A stretch of 64,000 nt of DNA from Sphingobacterium endophyticum (GTDB lineage: Bacteria > Bacteroidota > Bacteroidia > Sphingobacteriales > Sphingobacteriaceae), in the NCBI RefSeq assembly GCF_009733535.1, contig NZ_SMMI01000013.1:62001-126000 (forward strand), written 5' to 3'. How positions within the stretch are numbered: position 1 is the stretch's first letter; the number at the start of each line of letters is the position of its first letter. The translations under genes and the position numbers were made by a program. This document shows positions 35,914-44,318 of the stretch, in pieces. The notes beneath the pieces are model-generated. The model had not been told where the DNA came from. It saw only the letters and a list, made by a program, of their open reading frames with translations, and did no database searches.

Positions 35914-36750
35914 ATGAAAGAATTTTATTTAAAGGAACATTTAAGTATCCCTGGAATCAGTTCAGCGTCTGGGGTAGAATTTTCAGAGGGTCAAATATAC
36001 CTCATATCAGACAATAGCAATTACCTTTATAATTATCAGATTTATAACCAGCAGCTTAATAGGCACATACTATTAAATAGTCCGCAGATGGAACACGTTG
36101 AAAAACCACAAAAGCTTGATCTGGAAACTATGGTTCTTAATAATGAAAAGATCTATACTTTTGGATCTGGATCAACTACATCGAGGGAAAGAGGATTTTC
36201 ATTTACCAAAAATGATTGGAATATTACCGAGCTTGACATGAGAAATTTGTACATGGCCATGAAGAGTTCAGCTAATATTAAGTCTTCTGATTTTAATATC
36301 GAAGGCGTAGCGGTTTATGAAAATAGCTGGCTTTTCTTGAACCGTGGAAATGGTCCTGGTGGACGTAATGTAATTTTCAAGGTAGTTGGAGATGATCTAG
36401 TCAACGACTTCAAGGTCACTAGTTTTGAAATCAGCCTCCCAGAGATTGATGGATTGTTTTTTGGATTTTCAGGTGCTTCTGTAATAGATAATTCACTATA
36501 TTTCATCGCAACTGCAGAAGAGGGACTATCAACTTATGACGACGGAGTAATTGCCGGGACAATATTAGGAGTCCTCAATTTGAATACAATGGAAATTGAT
36601 TATTATCAAAGAATTTCGAAAGATCAAAAATTCGAGGGAATTTCAGTATTAGAAATACAACCCCAAAAGATTTCATTCATATTGTGTGAGGACAGCGACG
36701 AAAGTTGCGAGATTACTACTATCTACAGACTCGATTTAAAACTTTCATAA
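35914..36750 (+). CDS. Beta-propeller-like protein of unknown function (DUF6929-like)
   Basis: 278 residues, no signal peptide or membrane segment. The chain consists mostly of short beta strands and repeats of the GxxVxxxxLYFIA / IYLISDNSNYLY kind, suggesting a propeller. SSASGVEF near residue 20, LDLETMV near 72 and NIEGVAVYE near 130 are the most conserved-looking blocks; they resemble the family I associate with DUF6929, unverified. No catalytic motif is evident. It is followed 35 bases later by a small lipoprotein gene. Confidence 0.6.
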   Translation: MKEFYLKEHLSIPGISSASGVEFSEGQIYLISDNSNYLYNYQIYNQQLNRHILLNSPQMEHVEKPQKLDLETMVLNNEKIYTFGSGSTTSRERGFSFTKNDWNITELDMRNLYMAMKSSANIKSSDFNIEGVAVYENSWLFLNRGNGPGGRNVIFKVVGDDLVNDFKVTSFEISLPEIDGLFFGFSGASVIDNSLYFIATAEEGLSTYDDGVIAGTILGVLNLNTMEIDYYQRISKDQKFEGISVLEIQPQKISFILCEDSDESCEITTIYRLDLKLS

Positions 36751-36785
36751 ATAAATACACCATTTTCCTAAAACATCTTTTCAGC

Positions 36786-37220
36786 ATGATTTTAAATCGA
36801 ATAATTACTCTTATTATCTTTTTTTTAATATGCCTAGTAAATTTATCCTGTGGTTCTTCTTCAAATAAAATTGCTAAGGATTATATTGCAATTTCTAAAA
36901 GGGATACTGCATTTTTGAATCTTTCAATTTATGGTGATACATTTTTCGGGAAAATGATTGTTTCTAAACCAGGGAATGTTTTGGACTCTGGTGAGATTGA
37001 AGGTAAGGTCGCAGGGGATACCTTGCTTGGAAGCTATTTATATCGTCCTTATGGAGCAAGGCATTATAAGCGAGTTCCCTATGTACTTCTACAAAAAAAG
37101 GATTCCTTAATTCAAGGTCATGGATTGGTAAGTATATATATGGGTGTGCCGACTTACCAAATGAATTCTATTTCTTTTAAAAATTCAAGATTTGTTTTCT
37201 ATCCACATCCTTCTAAATAA
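36786..37220 (+). CDS. Small lipoprotein of unknown function
   Basis: 144 residues from ATG 36786, which starts a lipoprotein signal peptide with lipobox VNLSC (Cys22). The longer frame back to 36705 overlaps the preceding gene and is not needed. The mature part has DTAFLNLSIYGDTFFGKM, SGEIEGKVAGDTLLGSYLY and SLIQGHGLVSIYMG, a small beta-barrel-like pattern seen in several Bacteroidota lipoproteins. Function unknown; possibly co-transcribed with the gene before it. Confidence 0.65.
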   Translation: MILNRIITLIIFFLICLVNLSCGSSSNKIAKDYIAISKRDTAFLNLSIYGDTFFGKMIVSKPGNVLDSGEIEGKVAGDTLLGSYLYRPYGARHYKRVPYVLLQKKDSLIQGHGLVSIYMGVPTYQMNSISFKNSRFVFYPHPSK

Positions 37221-37363
37221 TTAATTCAAAATATTCCTTATACATTAATCCTATTTTGTCACAAAATAATAGGATTTCATATTATACATGAAAGTGCAGG
37301 ATGGAGTTAATATTTAAATAGTTAACTTTAGTAATAGCCGATCACTTAAATCTAGGGCTAATC

Positions 37364-39889
37364 ATGTGTAAACCGAATCGGATAAATATTTCTAATCTAT
37401 TCAAGTATTTTATACTAATATTATTTAGTATCCTTTCTAGAATGCATATTTATGCACAAGAGGTCTTGAACGAATCAGCTGAAGTTCCAGTTGAGGCAGT
37501 TCAACCATGGTGGCTTTTTGAGTTTTTAGGAAGAATTCATCCCCTGATGGTTCATTTTCCAATAGCATTATTGGTTATTGCAGGATTTATGGAGCTTGCA
37601 AAAATTGGGAATTTTCATTCTAAGTTACGTGCAGGTATTAATTGGCTTGTGGCAATAGGTAGTATAAGTGCTGTGGTTGCAGCTGTTTTGGGCCTAATGC
37701 TTGCAAATACGGGTGAATATGCTGGTGATAATTTTGAATGGCATCAATGGTCAGGGATATCCACAGCAATACTTTCATTGATTACCGGAATTTTACTAAG
37801 CCTTATTATCAATAAAAATAGAAATGGTTTAATTGGCCTTTATAGAGGGGCATTATTTATTACAGTTTTATCTGTTTTTATTGCAGGTCATTTTGGAGGT
37901 TCATTAACGCATGGACAAGATTATTTGTTAAGCGTAACACCGTGGGCTCCAAAATCAGATGAAGGAGCAATTGATGCAGCTTTGTCATCAGCTAATTTTG
38001 ATTTTGCATCATATTCGAATAGCACAGATAGTTTAAGTATCGAGCAGCAAGTAGACCTGAATCTTTCTGTTCGAGCCATTCTTGCCCATCATTGTTTTCA
38101 ATGCCATAGTAGTGATAAAACTGAGGGGAAATTGAGATTAGATGACAAGGAACTGCTATTTAAGGGTGGAGAATCTGGTGTGGTAGTTAAAGCGGGTGAT
38201 TCCGAGCATAGTGAAATGTATAGAAGGATTACCCTTCCGGCAGGGCATAAAGATGCGATGCCAGGTAAAGGCAAGCCTTTAGGAGAAAAGGATATTGCAT
38301 TAATAAAGCTATGGATTGATAAAGGGGCACCTTGGCCAGATCAGGCTAAAAGTATATTTAGGGTAGCTGAGTTATCGCCTAGGAAACCAGAATTGCCAAA
38401 TGCTGTTTCCGGGTTGGAAAATCCTATCGATAGAATTGTAAATTCTTATTTTATCAAAAATAAGATTCAATGGCCGGAGGTTATTGATGACCGTACTTTT
38501 TTAAGAAGGATTTATTTTGATTTAATCGGATTGCCGCCTACAGAAGAAGATATGAAGCGGTTTGAAGCTGAAACGTCAAATGATAAGCGGTCCAAAATAG
38601 TAGAACAATTGCTTGCTAGAAATGATGATTATGCCACACATTGGTCAACCTTTTGGAATGACCTATTAAGGAATGATTATACAGGAACAGGATATATTAC
38701 AGGTGGTAGATTTAATATTTCTGAATGGTTATATAAATCATTAGCTTCCAATAAGCCTTATAAACAATTTGCCATGGAATTATTAGATCCTACAGAAGAG
38801 TCGAAAGGATTTATTAAAGGAATTGCCTGGCGTGGAGCTGTAAACAGTAGCCAAACTACCGCTATGCAAGCTGCACAAAATGTATCTCAGGCCATGTTGG
38901 GAGTAAACTTAAAATGCGCTTCCTGCCACGATAGTTTTGTGAGTGATTGGAAACTAGATGATGCTTATGCATTTGCGAATATTTTCTCAGAGGAAACTTT
39001 GGAAATAAATCGTTGTGATATTCCTACTGGGAAGATGGCAGATACTCGGGTTTTATGGCCGGAACTTGGCGAAATATCCAAAAAAGGCACGGTTAAAGAG
39101 CGGTCTAAACAACTTTCAGAAATCCTTACCCAACCTGAGAATGGTAGGCTCTATCGCACTCTTGTTAATAGAATTTGGGCTCAGCTAATGGGTAGGGGGA
39201 TTGTTGCACCTACTGATGAAATGGACCGAAAACCTTGGAATCAGGATCTTTTGGACTGGATGGCTGTAAACTTTGTGGAAGAGGGATATGATATCAAGAA
39301 ATTACTCTATTTAATTACTACTTCAAAAACCTACCAGCTTTCTTCAGTTACCATTAAAGACCCATTGAAAATAAATTCGGAAGATTTTTTATTTACTGGT
39401 CAATTGAAAAGGAAGTTGACGGCAGAACAATTTGCAGATGCTTTAAGTTTGTTGGTTTATCCTGTATATTCTGAGAATGATCTGAAATATAATCCTTTTG
39501 CTGATGTAAAAGCTTTTAAGGATTCTGGAAATATGGTTCGTGCTTCTCTTGTTCAAAATGATCCATTTTTGACAGCCTTGGGAAGACCTAGTCGTGAGAA
39601 TATCACAAGTGTAAGGGATGGACAAGCAACGCTTTTGCAGGCAATGGAATTGACCAATGGCACTAAGCTAAATGAAACATTAATCCATGGAGCGAAGAAT
39701 TGGGTAATAAAATATGCTCAACCTGACCCATTAATTCATGCGATCTATAATCAGAGCCTTAATCGTAAGCCTACTGAAAAGGAATTTTCAATAGCAAAAA
39801 AAATAATAGGGAATAAAGTTGAGGAAGGTTCGGTTCAAGAACTATTGTGGGCAATAGTATTGTTACCTGAGTTTCAGTTCATAGAATAA
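37364..39889 (+). CDS. Membrane cytochrome-type DUF2231/DUF1549/DUF1553 protein
   Basis: 841 residues. After a signal peptide (ends near YAQ) comes a four-helix membrane region like DUF2231 (about 45-185, with HPLMVHFPIALLV). A planctomycete-type cytochrome c domain binds heme through C244-F-Q-C-H248. DUF1549 (about 350-510) and DUF1553 (about 590-835, with YRTLVNRIWAQLMGRG) follow. A second CxxCH, CASCH near 518, could hold another heme. Such proteins pair with DUF1501 proteins, as here (next gene, 47 bases downstream). They are linked to degradation of complex sugars in Planctomycetes; the role here is unproven. Confidence 0.9.
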   Translation: MCKPNRINISNLFKYFILILFSILSRMHIYAQEVLNESAEVPVEAVQPWWLFEFLGRIHPLMVHFPIALLVIAGFMELAKIGNFHSKLRAGINWLVAIGSISAVVAAVLGLMLANTGEYAGDNFEWHQWSGISTAILSLITGILLSLIINKNRNGLIGLYRGALFITVLSVFIAGHFGGSLTHGQDYLLSVTPWAPKSDEGAIDAALSSANFDFASYSNSTDSLSIEQQVDLNLSVRAILAHHCFQCHSSDKTEGKLRLDDKELLFKGGESGVVVKAGDSEHSEMYRRITLPAGHKDAMPGKGKPLGEKDIALIKLWIDKGAPWPDQAKSIFRVAELSPRKPELPNAVSGLENPIDRIVNSYFIKNKIQWPEVIDDRTFLRRIYFDLIGLPPTEEDMKRFEAETSNDKRSKIVEQLLARNDDYATHWSTFWNDLLRNDYTGTGYITGGRFNISEWLYKSLASNKPYKQFAMELLDPTEESKGFIKGIAWRGAVNSSQTTAMQAAQNVSQAMLGVNLKCASCHDSFVSDWKLDDAYAFANIFSEETLEINRCDIPTGKMADTRVLWPELGEISKKGTVKERSKQLSEILTQPENGRLYRTLVNRIWAQLMGRGIVAPTDEMDRKPWNQDLLDWMAVNFVEEGYDIKKLLYLITTSKTYQLSSVTIKDPLKINSEDFLFTGQLKRKLTAEQFADALSLLVYPVYSENDLKYNPFADVKAFKDSGNMVRASLVQNDPFLTALGRPSRENITSVRDGQATLLQAMELTNGTKLNETLIHGAKNWVIKYAQPDPLIHAIYNQSLNRKPTEKEFSIAKKIIGNKVEEGSVQELLWAIVLLPEFQFIE

Positions 39890-39936
39890 AAGTTCAGTAG
39901 CAGCATGATTTCTGTTATTTATTATGATTAATAAGG

Positions 39937-41364
39937 ATGAAGATGAAAAGTACTTTTAATAGAAGAGATTTTTTAAAAACAGCTAGTTTGGGAACTCTTT
40001 CTGCGTTGGCAGCTGGAGCTCCATTATCCGGTTTTTTAGCTTCATGTAAGGGGAGTGTTCAATCAACTGCCGATACAGTGATTTTATTATGGATGGCAGG
40101 AGGAATGGCACATACTGAAACCTTTGACCCAAAGCTTTATACTCCATTTGAAAAAGGGCTTGATTCTAATAAAGTGTTAAGTACTTTCAAATCTATACCT
40201 ACTGTTTTAGATGGGATAAATTTTTCAGAAGGGCTTGAATCAATTGCTGGCCTGATGGATAAAGGGACATTGATTAGATCATATGTAGCAGCAGATTTAG
40301 GACATATTCTCCATTCCCGCCACCAATATCACTGGCACACCTGTTATGAACCACCTCAAACAGTTGCAGCTCCACATATTGGTTCATGGATTGCTCAGGA
40401 ATTAGGGCCCAAGAATCCTGTTATTCCAGCCTTTATTAATATTGGGCAGAGGATGACCGTTGGTGAGGCCGAAGAATTAAAAGCATTTCACACTGCTGGT
40501 TTTTTGGGTAGCGAATTTGGACCATTTATGATTCCAGATCCATCTTCAGGCCTTGATGCCGTGAAACCTCCTCCAGGGATGTCATTTAGTCGTTTTGAAA
40601 GACGAAATCAGCTTTATTCTGAACTATTGAATAATAATCCCATTGGAGAATATGGGAGTGACTATCAAAAGGAATCATTTAAACGTTCGATGGAGCAGGC
40701 TTATGCATTATTGAAATCCCCAGAGGCAAAGGCATTCGATTTAACGGAAGAACCAAAAGAGAGCTATTCAATCTACAATACTGGCAAGTTTGGTTTGGGA
40801 TGTTTAATGGCAAAAAGGTTAGTTGAACAAGGAGCAAGATTTATCAGTGTTACCTCGGAATATGAGCCTTTTATGGGGTGGGATACGCATGAAAATGGAC
40901 ATACACGTGCTAAGGATATGAAAAAATTGATTGATGCTCCAATCGCTCAATTGATAAAAGATCTTGATAAAAGTGGTCATTTAGATCGTACTTTAATTAT
41001 TCTGGCTAGCGAGTTTAGTAGAGATATGGTTATGGAAGGTCGTCCAGGAGCGGAAGTATTACACCAAGTTGATCAACCAGATGTAATTAATGACATCAAG
41101 AATTATGGTATGCATAGGCATTTTACTGATGGCTGTTCGGTTTTAATGTTTGGTGGAGGAATTAAAAAAGGATCTGTTTATGGAAAAACCTCCGATGAAC
41201 GACCATGTAAAACAATTGAAAAACCAATTCGAGTGGAAAGGATTCATCAATCAATTTATCATGCACTTGGAATCGATCCACAAAAACATGCAATTGTTGA
41301 GGGTAGGCCATTCTATACGACACCAGATGGCGTGCATAAAGCCGAATTAGAATTGTTTATTTAA
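39937..41364 (+). CDS. DUF1501 family secreted protein (sulfatase-like fold)
   Basis: 475 residues. A twin-arginine signal is clear (NRRDFLKTA, Arg9-Arg10, then a hydrophobic stretch), with a Cys near residue 38 that could be lipidated. DUF1501 belongs to the alkaline-phosphatase/sulfatase-like superfamily; MGWDTHENGHTRA near 317 and ILASEFSRD near 352 are the typical metal-binding regions. It directly follows the DUF1549/DUF1553 cytochrome gene, the standard genomic pair, so both probably form one periplasmic complex. Start at 39937 (MKMK) or 39943 gives the same signal. Confidence 0.9.
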   Translation: MKMKSTFNRRDFLKTASLGTLSALAAGAPLSGFLASCKGSVQSTADTVILLWMAGGMAHTETFDPKLYTPFEKGLDSNKVLSTFKSIPTVLDGINFSEGLESIAGLMDKGTLIRSYVAADLGHILHSRHQYHWHTCYEPPQTVAAPHIGSWIAQELGPKNPVIPAFINIGQRMTVGEAEELKAFHTAGFLGSEFGPFMIPDPSSGLDAVKPPPGMSFSRFERRNQLYSELLNNNPIGEYGSDYQKESFKRSMEQAYALLKSPEAKAFDLTEEPKESYSIYNTGKFGLGCLMAKRLVEQGARFISVTSEYEPFMGWDTHENGHTRAKDMKKLIDAPIAQLIKDLDKSGHLDRTLIILASEFSRDMVMEGRPGAEVLHQVDQPDVINDIKNYGMHRHFTDGCSVLMFGGGIKKGSVYGKTSDERPCKTIEKPIRVERIHQSIYHALGIDPQKHAIVEGRPFYTTPDGVHKAELELFI

Positions 41365-41636
41365 AATGATTCATGTTTTTTAGCTGCCATTATTTTTATT
41401 TCTTCCAATAATTCATTTTTTCTGGATATTCCTCTTTTTCCGCATTAGTCTTAAATAAATTCCCTTTATTTATTTGACAATTTCTTTTATAAGCTAATTC
41501 TTGTATCCATAATATTGTCTAACTAATCCAAATTGGTTAATTGTCAATGCATACCATATTATTTTTAATTTGGAAATTATATTAGAATATTCATATATTT
41601 ATGATATCAAAATAATATCATTTTAACTTACTAATT

Positions 41637-42506
41637 ATGGAAAAGATTATTAAACCTACATCCGGTTATTTGGCCTTGGTTATCCTGCTTTTTAGTATTA
41701 TTGGATTTGTTTATTCTTTTATTGGGATAGCAACAACTAATAATCTGACATTCATTATTTTATCAGTTATTTCTTTTGTTGTTTTTATAGTGATTGTAAA
41801 AGGGTTAATTATAGTAAATCCGAATCATTCACGGGTGTTAAATTTATTTGGAAAATATGTAGGCACTATAAAAGCCAATGGACTGTTTTTCATCAACCCA
41901 TTATATACTGCTCAAAAGATTAGTTTGAGGTCTGAGAATTTACAAGGCCAGACTTTAAAGGTGAATGACAAATTAGGTAATCCAATTGAGATTGCTGCTG
42001 TCATCGTGTGGAAAATCGGAGATACTTATAGAGCGGCTTATGAAGTTCAAAGTTATATGGATTATGTAAGAGTACAGAGTGAAGCTGCGGTCAGACATTT
42101 AGCTGTAAGTTTTGCATACGATAGTTTTGAAGATGAAAATGCAGATTTAACTTTAAGAGACGGGGGTGAGGATGTCAATAAAATATTGGTAAGTGAATTA
42201 TCTGAAAGATTGGCAAAGGCAGGTGTTGTGGTTGAAGAGGCAAGGATAACGCATTTGGCATATGCTCCAGAAATTGCAGGCGCAATGCTTCAACGTCAAC
42301 AAGCATCAGCAATTGTTGCGGCAAGATCTAAAATTGTTGAAGGGGCGGTAGGTATGGTTGATATGGCACTTCAAAGGTTATCCGAACAAAATATTGTAGA
42401 ACTTGATGACGAAAGAAAAGCTGCAATGGTAAGTAACCTCATGGTTGTCTTATGTGGAGAAAAAGCGGCACAACCAATTGTAAATACAGGAACCCTTTAT
42501 AGTTAA
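41637..42506 (+). CDS. SPFH/band-7 domain membrane protein
   Basis: 289 residues. Two N-terminal hydrophobic helices (about 10-57) precede an SPFH domain (about 60-230, with NPNHSRVLNLFGKYVGTI, EIAAVIVWKIGD and RVQSEAAVRHLAVSFAYD) and a C-terminal oligomerisation part with GAMLQRQQASAIVAARSKIV. SPFH proteins form ring-like membrane scaffolds that organise proteases and lipids. It precedes a ribbon-helix-helix gene by 28 bases, a pairing I recall from other bacteria. The preceding 41365-41636 gap contains no gene I can support. Confidence 0.9.
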   Translation: MEKIIKPTSGYLALVILLFSIIGFVYSFIGIATTNNLTFIILSVISFVVFIVIVKGLIIVNPNHSRVLNLFGKYVGTIKANGLFFINPLYTAQKISLRSENLQGQTLKVNDKLGNPIEIAAVIVWKIGDTYRAAYEVQSYMDYVRVQSEAAVRHLAVSFAYDSFEDENADLTLRDGGEDVNKILVSELSERLAKAGVVVEEARITHLAYAPEIAGAMLQRQQASAIVAARSKIVEGAVGMVDMALQRLSEQNIVELDDERKAAMVSNLMVVLCGEKAAQPIVNTGTLYS

Positions 42507-42534
42507 GGGTTAATTCCATAGTAAGAGAATATTT

Positions 42535-42723
42535 ATGAAAAAGAGTTTTGTGATAAGGATTGATGAAGAAACCTTTAAACTATTGGAAAACTGGGCACAG
42601 GATGAATTCAGAAGTGTAAATGGTCAAATTGAATTCTTAATTCACCAAGGGCTTCAGAAATCAGGAAGAATGAAAAAAAATAAATCAACACAAATAAATA
42701 AGTCAGTCGATAAAAACGACTGA
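42535..42723 (+). CDS. Arc-type ribbon-helix-helix protein
   Basis: 62 residues. A KKSFVIRIDEETFKLLENWA strand and helix, then a second helix with NGQIEFLIHQGL, match the Arc/MetJ DNA-binding fold; the tail is Lys/Asn/Ser-rich. It lies 28 bases behind the SPFH gene and presumably autoregulates or is controlled with it. The last five codons and the stop are inside the terminator hairpin at 42697-42732, so the terminator overlaps the coding end. Confidence 0.8.
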   Translation: MKKSFVIRIDEETFKLLENWAQDEFRSVNGQIEFLIHQGLQKSGRMKKNKSTQINKSVDKND

Positions 42724-42732
42724 CTTATTTTT
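42697..42732. terminator. Bidirectional terminator overlapping the end of the RHH gene
   Basis: Perfect 13-bp stem AATAAGTCAGTCG / CGACTGACTTATT (42697-42709 and 42717-42729) with a 7-base loop and flanking A/T runs. It serves the RHH gene rightwards and the gene ending at 42731 leftwards. Confidence 0.85.
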
Positions 42733-43033
42733 AATCTCTACGGATATATTCTCGATCTTCATCTGTAAGATCATCCTCATTTTTTAAAAATTCAGCATCT
42801 TCATCAGTTGTTTGGTAGCTGTTTGATACTCCGTATTCTTTTGGATGTTTTGGTTTTCTTCTAAACAAGATTCCGCCAACAATTACTCCCAAAAGAAAAA
42901 AAATCCCTAGAATAAGTAATTTTGATGTCCTGATATCTCCAAATAGCCAAAACGATGCTTCTTCTTTGTTGTTAAACAAAATGATAACTAATAAGGCAAG
43001 GAGCACTGAAATGATTATTGTTTTAGGTTTCAT
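42731..43033 (-). CDS. Small two-helix membrane protein (LapA/DUF1049-like)
   Basis: 100 residues with two hydrophobic helices (about 5-22 and 37-57) separated by a short loop, then a basic-to-acidic cytoplasmic tail (RRKPKHPKEYG, later DEDAEFLKNEDDLTDED). The layout resembles LapA-domain proteins; no diagnostic residue confirms it. The stop lies in the terminator shared with the RHH gene. Function unknown. Confidence 0.6.
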   Translation of the reverse strand: MKPKTIIISVLLALLVIILFNNKEEASFWLFGDIRTSKLLILGIFFLLGVIVGGILFRRKPKHPKEYGVSNSYQTTDEDAEFLKNEDDLTDEDREYIRRD

Positions 43034-43247
43034 AAATGATGTCTTTGGACAAAACTAAAAATTAATTATTGTAATGCAATTTATACATTCGATCGCTATA
43101 ATATGTAAAGGTTATATATTATTTTACAGGTCAATTGTATTGCATATTATCTTATTTTTAAGGCAAAATACAATATTATTTAAAAAAATATAACTTTTTC
43201 CGATTACCTAATTGGATATCTGCCTGAGATTTAAACTTTAAACGCTT

Positions 43248-43279
43248 TTGAAGTGTTATAACATATAGAATAATTTTTG
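43248..43279 (+). promoter_or_regulatory. Candidate promoter TTG-N21-AATTTTTG
   Basis: TTG at 43248-43250 and a one-mismatch -7 box AATTTTTG at 43272-43279, 21-base spacer. The expected start site (about 43286) falls at the palindrome described next. The upstream part of this ~300-base gap shows no gene. Confidence 0.4.
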
Positions 43280-43287
43280 TTGAAAAA

Positions 43288-43303
43288 CGTTTTAAATAAA
43301 ACG
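43288..43303 (+). promoter_or_regulatory. 16-bp palindromic operator-like site
   Basis: CGTTTTA-AA-TAAAACG: perfect 7-bp inverted repeat with a 2-base centre, immediately downstream of the candidate promoter and 28 bases before the TTG start of the cysteine-synthase-like gene. Suited to binding a dimeric repressor; inference only. Confidence 0.4.
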
Positions 43304-43331
43304 ATAAACAGTATTATAATATTTAGAACTA

Positions 43332-44318
43332 TTGATAAAGGAATTTATTGGGAATACTCCATTGCGGAAAGATGAATATTTGTCTAAAAAATATAAGGCA
43401 AATATATTGGTTAAGGAAGAGTTTTATAATCCGGGCAAATCTTCAAAAGATCGGGCAGCATGGTTTATGCTGGAAGATGCTATTAATAAAAATAAAATAG
43501 TAGATGGAGGCACATTTGTTGAGGCAAGTAGTGGGAATACTGGGATTAGTATTGCTCTTATAGCTAGTGAGTTAGGTTATAAATCTAGGATTTTTGTTTC
43601 CTCAAGCTGTTCCGAAGAAAAGATTAAATTATTGAAGAAATATGGCGCTGAAATAGAACGATGTGATAATTCAAATGGTTTGCATGTTTTTAATTCGACT
43701 CAATATTTAGCCCAAAACTATAGCTCAAATCATCCCAATACCTACTTTACCAATCAATACTATAATTCAAATAACATCAAAGCAAATTATAAGACTACTG
43801 GCCCTGAAATATGGAAACAAACGGCAGGGAAAGTTACCCATGTTATAGTTGGTGTGGGAACAGGCGGCACGATTTCAGGATTAGGGCGTTATTTAAAGGA
43901 GCAGAATCCGAATGTTAAAATATGGGGTGTTGAGCCAAATAATTCAGTTTATGAACTTTATATGGCTGGTAAAAATATTCCGGATACAGAAATTAATTTT
44001 GATTCGATTGAGGGGATAGGCAGAACATTTATACCTGGGGCATTTGACCGTAAATGTGTTGATAAAATTTTTCAAATCAGCAAGGATGATACCATAGCAA
44101 TGGCCCATTTATTTAGAGCAGAAAGACAAGACTTATTAGGATTTTCAAGTGCAGCTGTATTAGCAACTCTTGATCGATATGTTGAAGAAATGGAATTAAA
44201 AGAATCCGATGTAGTTGTTTTATTCTTTCCGGATCATGGTAGTCGATATATTAATAAGTTATATAAAGATTTTGCTCCAATTACTGAATTAAAAGGAAAT
44301 TATAATGCATCAATATAA
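43332..44318 (+). CDS. Cysteine-synthase-like PLP enzyme, TTG start
   Basis: 328-residue fold-type-II PLP enzyme. IGNTPL lies at residues 6-11, PLP lysine Lys39 in SSKDR, substrate loop SSGNTG (67-71), phosphate-binding GVGTGGT (174-180) and SSAA near 272. The closest group is O-acetylserine sulfhydrylase/cystathionine beta-synthase; the real nucleophile partner may differ, as in the siderophore enzyme SbnA. The frame has a stop at 43317 and no ATG before residue 46, so TTG at 43332 is the only sensible start. It overlaps the next gene by 14 bases and shares its transcript, which also encodes a PanD. Confidence 0.9.
   Translation: MIKEFIGNTPLRKDEYLSKKYKANILVKEEFYNPGKSSKDRAAWFMLEDAINKNKIVDGGTFVEASSGNTGISIALIASELGYKSRIFVSSSCSEEKIKLLKKYGAEIERCDNSNGLHVFNSTQYLAQNYSSNHPNTYFTNQYYNSNNIKANYKTTGPEIWKQTAGKVTHVIVGVGTGGTISGLGRYLKEQNPNVKIWGVEPNNSVYELYMAGKNIPDTEINFDSIEGIGRTFIPGAFDRKCVDKIFQISKDDTIAMAHLFRAERQDLLGFSSAAVLATLDRYVEEMELKESDVVVLFFPDHGSRYINKLYKDFAPITELKGNYNASI

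Noticed and set aside
41365..41560. Leftward open stretches, e.g. a frame ending LLEEIKIMAAKKHESF, possibly a decayed gene
   Set aside because: No start codon, stops in each frame, short; looks protein-like but is not supportable without a homology search.
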